From positions 1 to 64,000 of the forward strand of contig CAJPFN010000033.1 in NCBI GenBank assembly GCA_905339215.1: 64,000 nucleotides of DNA, written 5' to 3'. A program made the translations under genes and the position numbers. Positions 17,663 through 26,665 of the stretch are shown here, piece after piece. The notes beneath the pieces are model-generated. The model ran no database searches. It was not told where the DNA came from and saw nothing but the letters and a program-made list of their open reading frames with translations. Each line of letters starts with the position of its first letter. Position 1 is the first letter of the stretch. This DNA is from Rhizobiaceae bacterium (GTDB lineage: Bacteria > Pseudomonadota > Alphaproteobacteria > Rhizobiales > Rhizobiaceae).

Positions 17663-20320
17663 ATGGCCGGCGCGAGTCGATCCACCCTCCTCGTTCACGG
17701 CCACCTCGCCATGCGGGAACGCCGCCTCGCGGCGGCGCGCGCCGGCCGTCATGGCCTGCAGGTCATGTCCTTCGAGCAGGCGGCGGTGCGGCTCGCCGGA
17801 GGTTTCGTCCGGCCAATCGATGGCGAAAGCCTGCGCGCGGCGATCCAGGCCGCCCTGCCGTCAACGCCGATGGGCGAGCTCGAGAGCATCAAGTCGCTGC
17901 CCGGCATGATCGACGCGGCGGCGGACACCCTGCACAAGGCCTGGCGCGCCGGTATCGACCTTGCGGCGCGCGCGGCCGAGCATCCGCGACTCGAGGCCAT
18001 CGCGCGGTTGGAGGCGGCGGTCCTGGCGCAGCTTCCCGCCGGCATGATCCGGCCCATCGACATCGTCGCCGCCGCGACCAGCCGTATCGCCCATGCGCCC
18101 GCCGTTCTCGGCCCCATGGAGATCGCCGGCCTCACCGAACTCTCGCCCATCTGGCGGCCGCTCCTTGGGGCGCTCACCGCGCACATTCCCGTGCAATGGA
18201 CGGCCGGGCCGCGGCCAACGCCAGCCTGGCTGAAAGGCACCGACGTCGCGGTGTTGCGCACACGCCCGGAAACCCCTGATATCAGCGCCGTCAGCGCGGC
18301 GACGGCCTATCACGAAGCCATAGAGGCCATGCGCTGGGCGCGGTCACTCCTTGCCTCGGGGCGGGCGGCGCCGTCTGACATCGCGATCGCCACCGCCTCG
18401 CCCGCCGACTACGACGATCACTTCCTCGCCCTGCGCGCGGACGCCAATATCGACCTGCACTTCGTCCATGGCGTTAGGACCGTTACCACCCGTGAAGGCC
18501 AGACGGCCGCCGCGCTGGCAGATATCGTCGTTCGCGGCCTGTCGCAGTCCCGGCTCCGCCGCCTCGCCGCCCTGTGTCGGGATTCCGCGCCGTTTGAGTC
18601 GCTTCCCGAAGGCTGGCTGCGCGTCCTCCCGGCCGATGCGCCGATGTCGACGCCGAACGCCTGGAACCGCTTGCTGGCGCGATTGAAGCCCGGGGACTGG
18701 CCGGACGGCGCGGATCATACCCCGGCCCTGCGCGCAGCCATCGATCTGCTCGCCAAGGGGCCGGACGCAGCGCCGGAGATCGGTGAGGCCTTCCTCACCG
18801 GCCGCGCGCTCGCCATCTGGTGCAAGGCCCTTCTCGCCGGGCCGGCGTCCTCGATCGACGCCACCCTCGAAATCCTGAAGCAGGACGACGGGCTGGAGGC
18901 GTGCGTGTCCGTCGCCTGGATGCCGGCCAGTGCGCTCGCGGCCTCGCCGCGCCGCTTCGTGCGGCTGATCGGCCTCAACTCCTCGCGCTGGCCGCGCGGA
19001 ATCGCCGAAGACCGGCTGATCCCGGACCATATCATCCCGACGGCCGAGCTCGACCCGCTGCCGGTGAGCCTCGCCGATCGCCGCGATTTCGAGACGATCC
19101 TGGCGACCACGGACGGCGAGGTCGTCCTCTCGCGCGCCCGCCGCGATAGCGACGGGCGCCTGCTGGGACGCAGCCCGCTGCTCGCCGGTCATGGCGAGGA
19201 GATTTATCTCCGCCGCAACGCCACGCCGGTCCATGCCTTCAGCGAAACCGACCGCCTCATGGCCCGGCCGCAGGAGTTCAGCGCCGATCCGCAGACGGTC
19301 AGCGCGCAAGGCTGCTGGCGCGACTGGCGGCGCACCGAGATCACGGCGCTTGACGGGCTCATCCGGCCCGATCATCCGCTCATTCTGGCAATCCTGGCCC
19401 GTACCCAGTCGGCTAGCTCGCTCCGGCGTCTGCTGCGCAATCCGCTGAGCTTCACCTGGGTCTATGCCTTCGGCTGGCGCGTGCCCGAAAGCAGCGCCGA
19501 GCCGCTCGTGCTCGATGCGCTGGGCGTCGGCGATCTGGTTCACATGGTTCTCGACCGCGCCTTGTGCGACCTGGAAAGCGCCGGGGGATTGGCATCCGCC
19601 GACGCCGCAAAGATCACGGCGGCGGTGGACCGGGCCGCAGGGGTTATCGCCGCCGATTGGGAGAGCGAACGCGCGGTCCCGCCGGCCGTCATCTGGGGGC
19701 GCACCCTGGATGATGCCCGGCTGTTGGCAGGCCGGGCTCTTGCATATGGCGATGCGCTTCTGCCGGGTGCCCGCTCCTATGGCGAGGTGCCCTTCGGCGG
19801 GGCTGAGCCCAAGTCGGACGCGGAGACCCCGTGGGATCCCGCCGTGCCAGTCACGATCCCCGATACCGGGTTCAATATCGCCGGCTATATCGACCGGCTC
19901 GACATCGCGGGCGACGGCAAGCGCGCGCTCGTTCGCGACTATAAGACGGGCCGGGCTCCCCGGGCCGCGATCCGGCTGAACGGCGGACGGGAGCTTCAGC
20001 GCTGCCTCTACGCCTTCGCGGTGAAGGCGCTGCTGGGCGACGATATCGCGATCAGCGCCTCACTGCTGTTCCCGCGCGAACAGGTCGACCTCCAGCTCGA
20101 AGATCCCGAGGCGGTGCTCGCTGAGATCACCGGCTATCTGGGTGCGGCCAGGATCAGTTTCGCCGGCGGCGCCGCGCTGCCAGGCCCCGACACGGGCGGC
20201 GACTATGACGACCTCGCCTTCGCCCTGCCGGCGAACGCCAGCGCCACTTACTGCAAACGCAAACTTCCGGCCGCGATGGAGCGGCTGGGCGCAGTCGCTC
20301 GGGTCTGGGAGGCGGCATGA
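17663..20320 (+). CDS. AddB-like PD-(D/E)XK nuclease family protein
   Basis: An 885-aa protein. The N-terminal two thirds resemble a degenerate superfamily-1 helicase scaffold as in AddB/RexB; the first residues (STLLVHGHL) lack a proper Walker A. The C-terminal nuclease has IAGYIDRLDIAGDGKRALVRDYKTG (about residues 738-763) and LQRCLYAF, giving the D...DxK...Q/Y core. Its stop overlaps the AddA-like start (ATGA). Together they should form a dimeric helicase-nuclease that degrades DNA ends. I see no four-cysteine Fe-S motif. It may be a DNA repair, recombination or anti-phage function of the element. Confidence 0.8.
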   Translation: MAGASRSTLLVHGHLAMRERRLAAARAGRHGLQVMSFEQAAVRLAGGFVRPIDGESLRAAIQAALPSTPMGELESIKSLPGMIDAAADTLHKAWRAGIDLAARAAEHPRLEAIARLEAAVLAQLPAGMIRPIDIVAAATSRIAHAPAVLGPMEIAGLTELSPIWRPLLGALTAHIPVQWTAGPRPTPAWLKGTDVAVLRTRPETPDISAVSAATAYHEAIEAMRWARSLLASGRAAPSDIAIATASPADYDDHFLALRADANIDLHFVHGVRTVTTREGQTAAALADIVVRGLSQSRLRRLAALCRDSAPFESLPEGWLRVLPADAPMSTPNAWNRLLARLKPGDWPDGADHTPALRAAIDLLAKGPDAAPEIGEAFLTGRALAIWCKALLAGPASSIDATLEILKQDDGLEACVSVAWMPASALAASPRRFVRLIGLNSSRWPRGIAEDRLIPDHIIPTAELDPLPVSLADRRDFETILATTDGEVVLSRARRDSDGRLLGRSPLLAGHGEEIYLRRNATPVHAFSETDRLMARPQEFSADPQTVSAQGCWRDWRRTEITALDGLIRPDHPLILAILARTQSASSLRRLLRNPLSFTWVYAFGWRVPESSAEPLVLDALGVGDLVHMVLDRALCDLESAGGLASADAAKITAAVDRAAGVIAADWESERAVPPAVIWGRTLDDARLLAGRALAYGDALLPGARSYGEVPFGGAEPKSDAETPWDPAVPVTIPDTGFNIAGYIDRLDIAGDGKRALVRDYKTGRAPRAAIRLNGGRELQRCLYAFAVKALLGDDIAISASLLFPREQVDLQLEDPEAVLAEITGYLGAARISFAGGAALPGPDTGGDYDDLAFALPANASATYCKRKLPAAMERLGAVARVWEAA

Positions 20321-23300
20321 TGAGCACCGTGTCCAAAGCTCTCAAGGATGACGGCGCCCGCCGCGACGCGATCAGCCTCCATGATCGATCGATCCTGGTC
20401 GAAGCCGGCGCGGGCTCGGGCAAGACCGCCGTCATGGCCGGACGCATCGCCGTCATGCTCGCCGAAGGTGTCGCTCCGAGGGCCATCGCCGCGGTCACCT
20501 TCACCGAATTGGCGGCCAGCGAGCTTCTCTCGCGCGTTCGCGAAATTGTCGCCGATCTCTCTGCCGGCAATATAGCCACCGAGCTGCGCGTGGCGCTGCC
20601 CGAAGGCCTGTCGCAGGCGCAGCGCGACAATCTCGCGACCGCGAGCGTCGCGATCGACGAAATCACCTGCTCGACCATTCACGGCTTCTGCCAGCGCCTG
20701 ATCAAGCCCTACCCGGCCGAAGCCGACATTGATCCCGGCGCCGGCGTCATGGACCGCAATCAGGCCGATCTCACCTTCCTTGAGATCGTCGACGGCTGGC
20801 TGCGCGAGCGTCTGTCCGGCGACCAGGGCGGCATCCTTGCCGAAATGGTATTGCACAGCCCCGGTGAAACCGTGGCGCTCGTCCACAAGATAGCCGAAAA
20901 TATGCGCCGCCGCCGCACCCTCGCGGCGCCGCCCGTCTCCGCGCTCGACGGTCATCTGACGACGTTCAGGCAGGCTACGGCGGATTTCGCGGCCTTCATG
21001 CGTGGGGCGACAGCGACCGAGCCGGAAACGGTCGTCATCGTCGAGCGGCTGGTCGAGATGGCGACCGCGCTGGCGGCCGGTCCCGATCCCACGACGCCCT
21101 CGGGCTTGGTTGGGCTTCTGACCTCGCGTCCGCACCCGGACCTTTGCACCAAGGCAGGCACCTTCGCCTCCTATCGCAAGAAGGGTAAATGGACAGAGGC
21201 GGTGAAACACGCGGGCCTCTCCAAGGCAGATGGCGAGCGGCTGAACATCGTCGCCGAAGGCCATTACACCGCCTGCTGCGATGCCTGGACTTCGCTTCTT
21301 CAGGCGGCGGCCAGCCAGGTTCTCGCGGCGCTGATCGAGGAGGCGCGTCCGGCCCTGGAGCGCTATCGCGACCACAAGCGCGCGAGCGCCCAGCTCGACT
21401 TCGATGATCTGATCTTTGCCGCGCGCGATCTGCTGCGCGACCATGATGATGTCCGCCGCGCACTCGGACAGCGCTTCGCGCGCGTCCTGGTCGATGAGTT
21501 CCAAGACACCGATCCGCTGCAAACCGAAATCTTCTGGCGGCTGTGCGGCGAGCCGGTCGATGGCGATCCTGACTGGACCCGGTTCCGGATCCGGCCGGGT
21601 GCGCTCTTCCTCGTCGGCGACCCCAAGCAGGCGATCTATCGCTTCCGCGGCGCCGATGTCGGCGCCTATGTGCAAGCGCGCGACGCCTTTCACGCTCAGG
21701 ATCCCGACAGCCTGCTGTCGATCTCCACCAATTTCCGCTCCTGCGCGTCGATCCTCACTTTCGTCAACGATCGCTTCGAGACCGTGCTGTCGGCGGATGG
21801 CCAACCTGGATTCACGGCCCTCGACCCGTTTCACGACGACCCCGGCGACGGCCTGTGCGTCGCGGCGCTCGACATCGCTGTTGCCGACGAAAACGGCAAG
21901 GCCAGCGCCGAGCAGCAGCGCGACGCCGAAGCCGACGCCGTGGCCGAGCTGTGCGCGCGCTTGATCGGCAGCCAGCCCATCATCGACCGGCGCAGTGGTG
22001 CGGAACGACTTTGCCAGCCGGGCGACATTGCCTTGCTGGCGCCGACCGGCGCCGAACTGTGGCGCTATGAGGAGGCGCTGGAGCGTCGCGGCATTCCGGT
22101 GGCGACACAGGCCGGCAAGGGTCTCTTCCGCCGCCAGGAGGTCCAGGACCTGATCGCGCTGACCCGCGTTCTCGCCGACCGGCGCGATACGCTGGCGCTC
22201 GGCGCCCTGCTGCGCGGCCCGCTGGTCGGCCTCACCGAAGAGGAGCTCCTGGATATCGTCTGGACGCTGCCGCGTTCCGAGGAACAGCCCGACCGGATTC
22301 CCCGTCTCGATCTCGGCGTTGATCCCACCACCGTCGCTCATCCGCTCGCACGCGAGATCATCGAAAAGCTGCAGACGCTCTACCGCCGCAGCAACAGCAC
22401 GACGCCGCACGAGCTTCTCTCGCAGGCCGTAGACGTGATGCGGGTTCGCCCCCTCCTTCTCGAGCGTCATCGCGGCCAGGCCGAACGTGCGCTCGCCAAT
22501 ATCGATCTCTATCTGAGCCTATCGACGGGCTACGCCGTGCGCGGCCTTCGCGCCTTCGCCGAAACGATGACGGCAGCCTGGACCGACGAGGCGCGCGCCG
22601 TGGAAGGCCGGCCCGACGCGCAGGAAGAAGCCGTCGCGCTCTTTACCATGCACGCGGCCAAGGGCCTCGAATGGCCAATCGTCATCCCCGTCAACACCAT
22701 GACGGGCGTCATGGCGCCCGACAGCGCGGTGATCGACCGCCAGACCGACACATTCTATTGCCCGGTCCTTGGCGTCGCGCCCGATGGCTATGAGGCCGTG
22801 CGCCAGGCCGAAAGGGACGAGTTGGATCGCGAACGCATCCGGCTCTGGTATGTCGCGGCGACGCGCGCCCGCGAGCTCCTCGTTCTGCCCCGGCTCGATA
22901 CGACGCCCTCGAAATCGGCCTGGATCGGTCTGCTCGATCTGTCGCTCGCCGATCTTCCCAGCCTTGATGTCTCGCATCTGCCGCTCGGCGAGGCGGGCGC
23001 TGGCGCCGACGCGGGCAACGCCCAGACGCGCGACATCTTCGCGGCCGAGGCTGCAGCCATCGCCGCCGGGCAGACGCGCCTCACCTGGCTGGCGCCGAGC
23101 CGCGACGAGAGCGCGTGCGGCGCCGTGCTTCAAGAGGAAGAGCCCGGAATCTGGATGGGCTCGGGCGATGAGCAACCTCATGAGCTCGAGCCGGCGGTCA
23201 TGGTCCAGGGCGGCCGCGAGCGCGGGCTGATCCTCCATAAGCTCATGGAGGAAGTCCTGACCGGTGAAACCGATGCGGTCGTGCCGGCCCTCTCCGAACG

Positions 23301-23742
23301 CGCCGACGTACTCATCCGGGCGCTCGGCCGTTCGCCCGTTGCCGATCCGGCGACGGGTCTTTCACCCGAGGAACTGGCGGGCTGTGTCGGTAGGACCTTG
23401 GCTCTGCCCGAGATCGCGGAATTGCGCCCGGCGCTGCTGGCCGAGTTCCCCGTTTACGCCGCCCGCGCGGATGATGGAGAGGAGACGGCGACCGCTGGCA
23501 TCGCGGACGCATTGACCTTGACTGCCGAGGGCCGCCCCGCCGTTGTCATCGACTGGAAGAGCGATGTGAACCCCGATCCCCAGACGCTCGATCACTATCG
23601 ATCGCAGGTTCGAGCCTATCTTGACATGACCGGCGCCGAGCGCGGGCTAATCGTGCTGATGACCGCAGGCGCTGTGATCACCGTCGCGCCCTCGGCTCCA
23701 ACAATGGTCATTGACGCCCGACAGCAGACCTCAGGTGCCTAG
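20317..23742 (+). CDS. AddA-like UvrD-family helicase/exonuclease
   Basis: A 1141-aa UvrD/RecB-type protein. Walker A is EAGAGSGKTAVMAGR (about residue 30), then STIHGFCQ, Walker B/motif II VLVDEFQDTDPLQ (about 390), motif III LVGDPKQAIYRFRGAD, motif VI RLWYVAATRARELLVLPR, and a C-terminal RecB nuclease VVIDWKSDVNP (about 1078) with HYRSQVRAYL. All motifs look intact, so it should be an active 3'-5' helicase and nuclease. Paired with the AddB-like gene by ATGA overlap. Chi-like recognition cannot be judged. Confidence 0.87.
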   Translation: MMSTVSKALKDDGARRDAISLHDRSILVEAGAGSGKTAVMAGRIAVMLAEGVAPRAIAAVTFTELAASELLSRVREIVADLSAGNIATELRVALPEGLSQAQRDNLATASVAIDEITCSTIHGFCQRLIKPYPAEADIDPGAGVMDRNQADLTFLEIVDGWLRERLSGDQGGILAEMVLHSPGETVALVHKIAENMRRRRTLAAPPVSALDGHLTTFRQATADFAAFMRGATATEPETVVIVERLVEMATALAAGPDPTTPSGLVGLLTSRPHPDLCTKAGTFASYRKKGKWTEAVKHAGLSKADGERLNIVAEGHYTACCDAWTSLLQAAASQVLAALIEEARPALERYRDHKRASAQLDFDDLIFAARDLLRDHDDVRRALGQRFARVLVDEFQDTDPLQTEIFWRLCGEPVDGDPDWTRFRIRPGALFLVGDPKQAIYRFRGADVGAYVQARDAFHAQDPDSLLSISTNFRSCASILTFVNDRFETVLSADGQPGFTALDPFHDDPGDGLCVAALDIAVADENGKASAEQQRDAEADAVAELCARLIGSQPIIDRRSGAERLCQPGDIALLAPTGAELWRYEEALERRGIPVATQAGKGLFRRQEVQDLIALTRVLADRRDTLALGALLRGPLVGLTEEELLDIVWTLPRSEEQPDRIPRLDLGVDPTTVAHPLAREIIEKLQTLYRRSNSTTPHELLSQAVDVMRVRPLLLERHRGQAERALANIDLYLSLSTGYAVRGLRAFAETMTAAWTDEARAVEGRPDAQEEAVALFTMHAAKGLEWPIVIPVNTMTGVMAPDSAVIDRQTDTFYCPVLGVAPDGYEAVRQAERDELDRERIRLWYVAATRARELLVLPRLDTTPSKSAWIGLLDLSLADLPSLDVSHLPLGEAGAGADAGNAQTRDIFAAEAAAIAAGQTRLTWLAPSRDESACGAVLQEEEPGIWMGSGDEQPHELEPAVMVQGGRERGLILHKLMEEVLTGETDAVVPALSERADVLIRALGRSPVADPATGLSPEELAGCVGRTLALPEIAELRPALLAEFPVYAARADDGEETATAGIADALTLTAEGRPAVVIDWKSDVNPDPQTLDHYRSQVRAYLDMTGAERGLIVLMTAGAVITVAPSAPTMVIDARQQTSGA

Positions 23743-23789
23743 TGAGCCTGTTTCCTTCAGATCCAGCTCGAAAGACCGACAGCCCTTTT

Positions 23790-23812
23790 GAACAACGTTG
23801 GCCGTGTATATT
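23790..23812 (+). promoter_or_regulatory. possible promoter of the GHKL/E2-E1-JAB/patatin operon
   Basis: The 141-bp gap after the AddA-like gene carries a -10-like TATATT at 23807-23812, with a weak -35-like CTTTTG 16 bp upstream. It is the only AT-rich stretch before the GHKL ATPase start at 23884. No operator repeats are evident. Confidence 0.3.
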
Positions 23813-23883
23813 TTCTACCGAAGGGACCAGCCTAATCTGACAGCAGGCGATCTTTCGATCATGTGACTCGCGAAAGGTGTTGT

Positions 23884-24798
23884 ATGCTCTGCACGGTGAG
23901 TTTCCCCGCAAACTGGATCAATGCCTCACGATTTGAAGCGGCGCTGCGGGATTCGTGCGGACCACACAACAACAACACGACAGAGGTCGTTTTCGCGTTT
24001 CCTGTCGGTTGCAAGATCATGGTCGATGGCGCGATCCGTCTGCTTTCACTTGCCAACCAGCTCGCCTACACGACACGCCGCGTGCGCCTGAATTTCGAAG
24101 AGGGCGAATCCGGAACAATGGGCTACCTGAACCGGATGGGCTTCTTCGATCACCTCTCAACCGATGTCGAAGTCCTGCCTTCAAGGCCGTTCTATTCCGG
24201 GGCTCGCCTTCATCGGGGCGGTAACAGCATGTTGGTCGAGATCGCCCGAATCAACAAGGATGAGCGCGACGAGGAGTTACCGACCCGCTTGAGCGACGCC
24301 ATTGCCTATGCATGCAGCAGCCGTCTAGACGTGGAGGAACTCAAAGGCGCCACCTGGACGATCTTCGCCGAACTCATCGACAACATTTTCTCGCACAGTG
24401 CCACGCAACTGGACGGCTATGCGGCTCTTCAAGTTTACTCGGGCGGCAACCGTCTTTCTGTGGCCGTCTCCGACAGCGGCCTTGGCATCATGCAGACGCT
24501 GCGACCGTCCTTGCGCACCGAGTTTCCCAAGCTGGCACAGCTCTCGGATACGGACCTGCTTGTCGAGGTCTTCCGTCAAGGGCTTTCCCGTCATGGGGCC
24601 GACCGGGGTTGCGGGTTGAAGGGCTGCGCTGCCAAAGCGATCAAGTTTGATGCGTCGCTGGACGTGCGCCTTCCAAACCAGCGCGTCTGGCTAAAACCAG
24701 CCCGTGGCGCCTATGAACCAAACCGTGCCTATTGCTACGAAGGCCTGCCGCTGCTGTGGGGCACACATATTGCCTTTGCCTTCGCGCTGGGGGCTTGA
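23884..24798 (+). CDS. GHKL (HSP90-like) ATPase domain protein
   Basis: A 304-aa protein with an N-terminal alpha/beta region (1-140) and a C-terminal GHKL ATP-binding domain. N-box: WTIFAELIDNIFSHS (about 159-173, with E and N). G1 box: VAVSDSGLGIM. G2-like loop: GADRGCGLKG. No HisKA, receiver or membrane segment is present, so it is not a classical sensor kinase. It resembles ATPases paired with STAS-like DUF4325 proteins, as in the next gene 22 bp downstream. It may act as a kinase or switch on the STAS-like partner, like anti-sigma/anti-anti-sigma pairs. ATG 23884 is chosen (AAAGG upstream) over GTG 23863. Confidence 0.75.
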   Translation: MLCTVSFPANWINASRFEAALRDSCGPHNNNTTEVVFAFPVGCKIMVDGAIRLLSLANQLAYTTRRVRLNFEEGESGTMGYLNRMGFFDHLSTDVEVLPSRPFYSGARLHRGGNSMLVEIARINKDERDEELPTRLSDAIAYACSSRLDVEELKGATWTIFAELIDNIFSHSATQLDGYAALQVYSGGNRLSVAVSDSGLGIMQTLRPSLRTEFPKLAQLSDTDLLVEVFRQGLSRHGADRGCGLKGCAAKAIKFDASLDVRLPNQRVWLKPARGAYEPNRAYCYEGLPLLWGTHIAFAFALGA

Positions 24799-24820
24799 CG
24801 CTCCGCCCGAATCTGATTAA

Positions 24821-25384
24821 ATGAACCCGATGAACGAGGTGACGACGCGGGTGCTTCCCCTGATTTCATACATGGACCGCCCTGAAGGATGGGGGCGCAG
24901 CCAGGGACGAGAAGTCTATCAGCGTCTGCTCGGCTTTGTGGAAGACCACGCCGGCACGGTCGTCTTCCGCGTATCGATGAAGGATGTAAAGCGCGTGGAC
25001 ATATCCTTCGCGTCCGAAACCATCATCGAACTGGCCCGGCGATTTCGCCGTACCAAGGGGTTCTGCCTAGTCGATCTGACTGATCCCGACATGATCGAGA
25101 ATATCGATGCGGCAGGCGAAAAGAAGGAACAGCCAATGCTGGTGTGGCAGGGAAAGAACGCAACACTGATTGGCCTTCAGCCGAGTGAAGGCACGCGTGA
25201 GGCGTTTCAGTTCGCGATGAGCCGTCCGCAGACACGCGCGGCAGAATTTGCGGCGCAAAGGAACCTCTCGATCGCGAATGCCAGCATGAAGTTCAAGCAA
25301 CTCTGGGAACAGGGCTTTCTTCTCAGGCGCGAAAGCGCCGCCGACACTGGCGGCGTCGAATTTGTCTACTGCCCTGTCGGGTAA
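24821..25384 (+). CDS. STAS-like (DUF4325) protein with winged-helix C-terminus
   Basis: A 187-aa protein. Residues 20-100 (GREVYQRLLGFVEDHAGTVV...VDISFASETIIELARRFRR) look STAS-like/DUF4325, with the conserved S-F-A position typical of a phosphorylatable or switch loop. Residues about 125-187 (TRAAEFAAQRNLSIANASMKFKQLWEQGFLLR) look like a winged helix. Paired with the GHKL ATPase upstream, it could be the regulator or sensor of the operon. The C-terminus is CPVG, ending in Gly. A second ATG at 24830 is possible, as neither has a strong ribosome binding site. Confidence 0.65.
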   Translation: MNPMNEVTTRVLPLISYMDRPEGWGRSQGREVYQRLLGFVEDHAGTVVFRVSMKDVKRVDISFASETIIELARRFRRTKGFCLVDLTDPDMIENIDAAGEKKEQPMLVWQGKNATLIGLQPSEGTREAFQFAMSRPQTRAAEFAAQRNLSIANASMKFKQLWEQGFLLRRESAADTGGVEFVYCPVG

Positions 25385-25437
25385 TTTTTTTGAGAGCCGT
25401 TAAACAGATTCATTGAACGAGATTGAAAGGGAGGACG

Positions 25438-25539
25438 ATGCAAATGCCAAACACAACCGAGCCGCACAAGCGCAAGCCCAGGCGGCGCATCACAACGCCC
25501 GCAAGGGCAGAGCAGGAAGAAGGACCCCATGACCGCTAA
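25438..25539 (+). CDS. 33-aa basic peptide, overlaps MBL gene
   Basis: A small ORF with an excellent Shine-Dalgarno (GGGAGG, 5 bp before ATG). The peptide is rich in Lys/Arg (HKRKPRRRITTPARAEQEEG) and ends in HDR. Its stop lies 8 bp inside the MBL gene, so translation would be coupled. It is too short for a ubiquitin fold and has no C-terminal Gly-Gly. It may be a leader peptide for coupling, a small modifier or an antitoxin-like peptide; none is proven. Confidence 0.5.
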   Translation: MQMPNTTEPHKRKPRRRITTPARAEQEEGPHDR

Positions 25540-26662
25540 ACTCACATTTCATCCGCTCGGCAATGCCGACTGCACGCGCTTCGATCTTGCCGACGGCCGA
25601 AAGCTGCTTGTGGATTATGCCGACATGCGCAACCCCGAAGACCCATGGGATCGGCGCATCGATCTGCCGACCGAATTGAAGTCTGACCTGCGCGCTGCCA
25701 AGCGCGACTACTACGATGTCGTGCTGTTTACCCACCTCGACGACGATCATTGCTGCGGGTCCGGGGATTTCTTCTGGCTTGATCATGCCGCCAAGTATCA
25801 GGGTGAAGGCCGCATCAGAATCCGCGAATTATGGGTCCCTGCTGCCGCCATCCTCGAAGAAGGCTGCGCGGACAGCGCGCGCATCATCCGGCAGGAGGCC
25901 CGCTACCGCCTCAAGAAAGGCTACGGCATCCGCGTGTTCTCCCGACCCGCGAAACTGAAGGAGTGGCTGGAGAATAACGGCCTGACCTTGGAATCGCGCG
26001 CGCATCTTATCACCGATGCAGGGCAGCTCGTGCCGGGCTTCTCGACTGCCGGGCCGGAGCGGGTGCAGTTCTTCATCCACAGCCCGTTCGGCTGGCGGCA
26101 GGATGATAACGGGATCATCGACCGCAACCAGGACAGCGTCGTGTTCCAGGCGACCTTCCTTGAAGGTTCGCGTGAAACTCACGCGCTGTTCATGTCCGAC
26201 ATCAACTACGATTCGATCGATCAGATCGTGCAGACCACAAGGCGTCACAAGCGGGAAGATCGGCTGCGCTGGGATATCTTCAAGATCCCGCATCACTGCT
26301 CGTACCTGTCAATCGGCCCCGAGAAGGGTGAGGACGAGACCAAGCCCACCCCCGACGTGAAATGGCTGTACGAAGCACAGGGTCAGCCGCGCTGCACGAT
26401 GATGTCCACCAGCAAGTCGATCCCGGTGAAGGGCAGCGCTGAAGACAAAGACGTGCAGCCGCCGCACCGAGAAGCGGCCAACTATTACAAGCGTGTGGCC
26501 AATATGAAGGACGGAGCCTTCAAGGTCACGATGGACCTGCCCTCATCGAGCAAGCCCAAGCCCTCGACCATCGAAATCACCGAGCGGGGCGCGACGCTGC
26601 TGTCGGTGTCGGCAACGGTCGGCGCGGCCAGCGTGATCTCGACCCCGGCGCGGGCGGGCTAG
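25529..26662 (+). CDS. metallo-beta-lactamase-fold hydrolase (ComEC-type motifs)
   Basis: A 377-aa MBL-fold protein. Metal motif VVLFTHLDDDHCCG (about 64-77) is of the S/THxDxDH type seen in ComEC-like MBLs, with LFMSDINYDS and KIPHHCSYLS further on as the metal-binding C-terminal motifs. No signal peptide or membrane segment is present. Members cleave phosphodiesters, nucleotides or other small substrates; the substrate here is unknown. The tail after residue 345 is low-complexity and ends in STPARAG with a terminal Gly, unusual for MBLs and of interest beside an E2-E1-JAB protein. Its stop is 3 bp before the next start. Confidence 0.82.
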   Translation: MTAKLTFHPLGNADCTRFDLADGRKLLVDYADMRNPEDPWDRRIDLPTELKSDLRAAKRDYYDVVLFTHLDDDHCCGSGDFFWLDHAAKYQGEGRIRIRELWVPAAAILEEGCADSARIIRQEARYRLKKGYGIRVFSRPAKLKEWLENNGLTLESRAHLITDAGQLVPGFSTAGPERVQFFIHSPFGWRQDDNGIIDRNQDSVVFQATFLEGSRETHALFMSDINYDSIDQIVQTTRRHKREDRLRWDIFKIPHHCSYLSIGPEKGEDETKPTPDVKWLYEAQGQPRCTMMSTSKSIPVKGSAEDKDVQPPHREAANYYKRVANMKDGAFKVTMDLPSSSKPKPSTIEITERGATLLSVSATVGAASVISTPARAG

Positions 26663-26665
26663 CGC

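Noticed and set aside
20248-22470. 740-aa minus-strand open frame opposite the AddA-like gene
   Set aside because: All helicase motifs are on the plus strand; high-GC third positions keep the opposite frame open. The same applies to long antisense frames at 10610-12541, 32469-34904 and 35252-37771.
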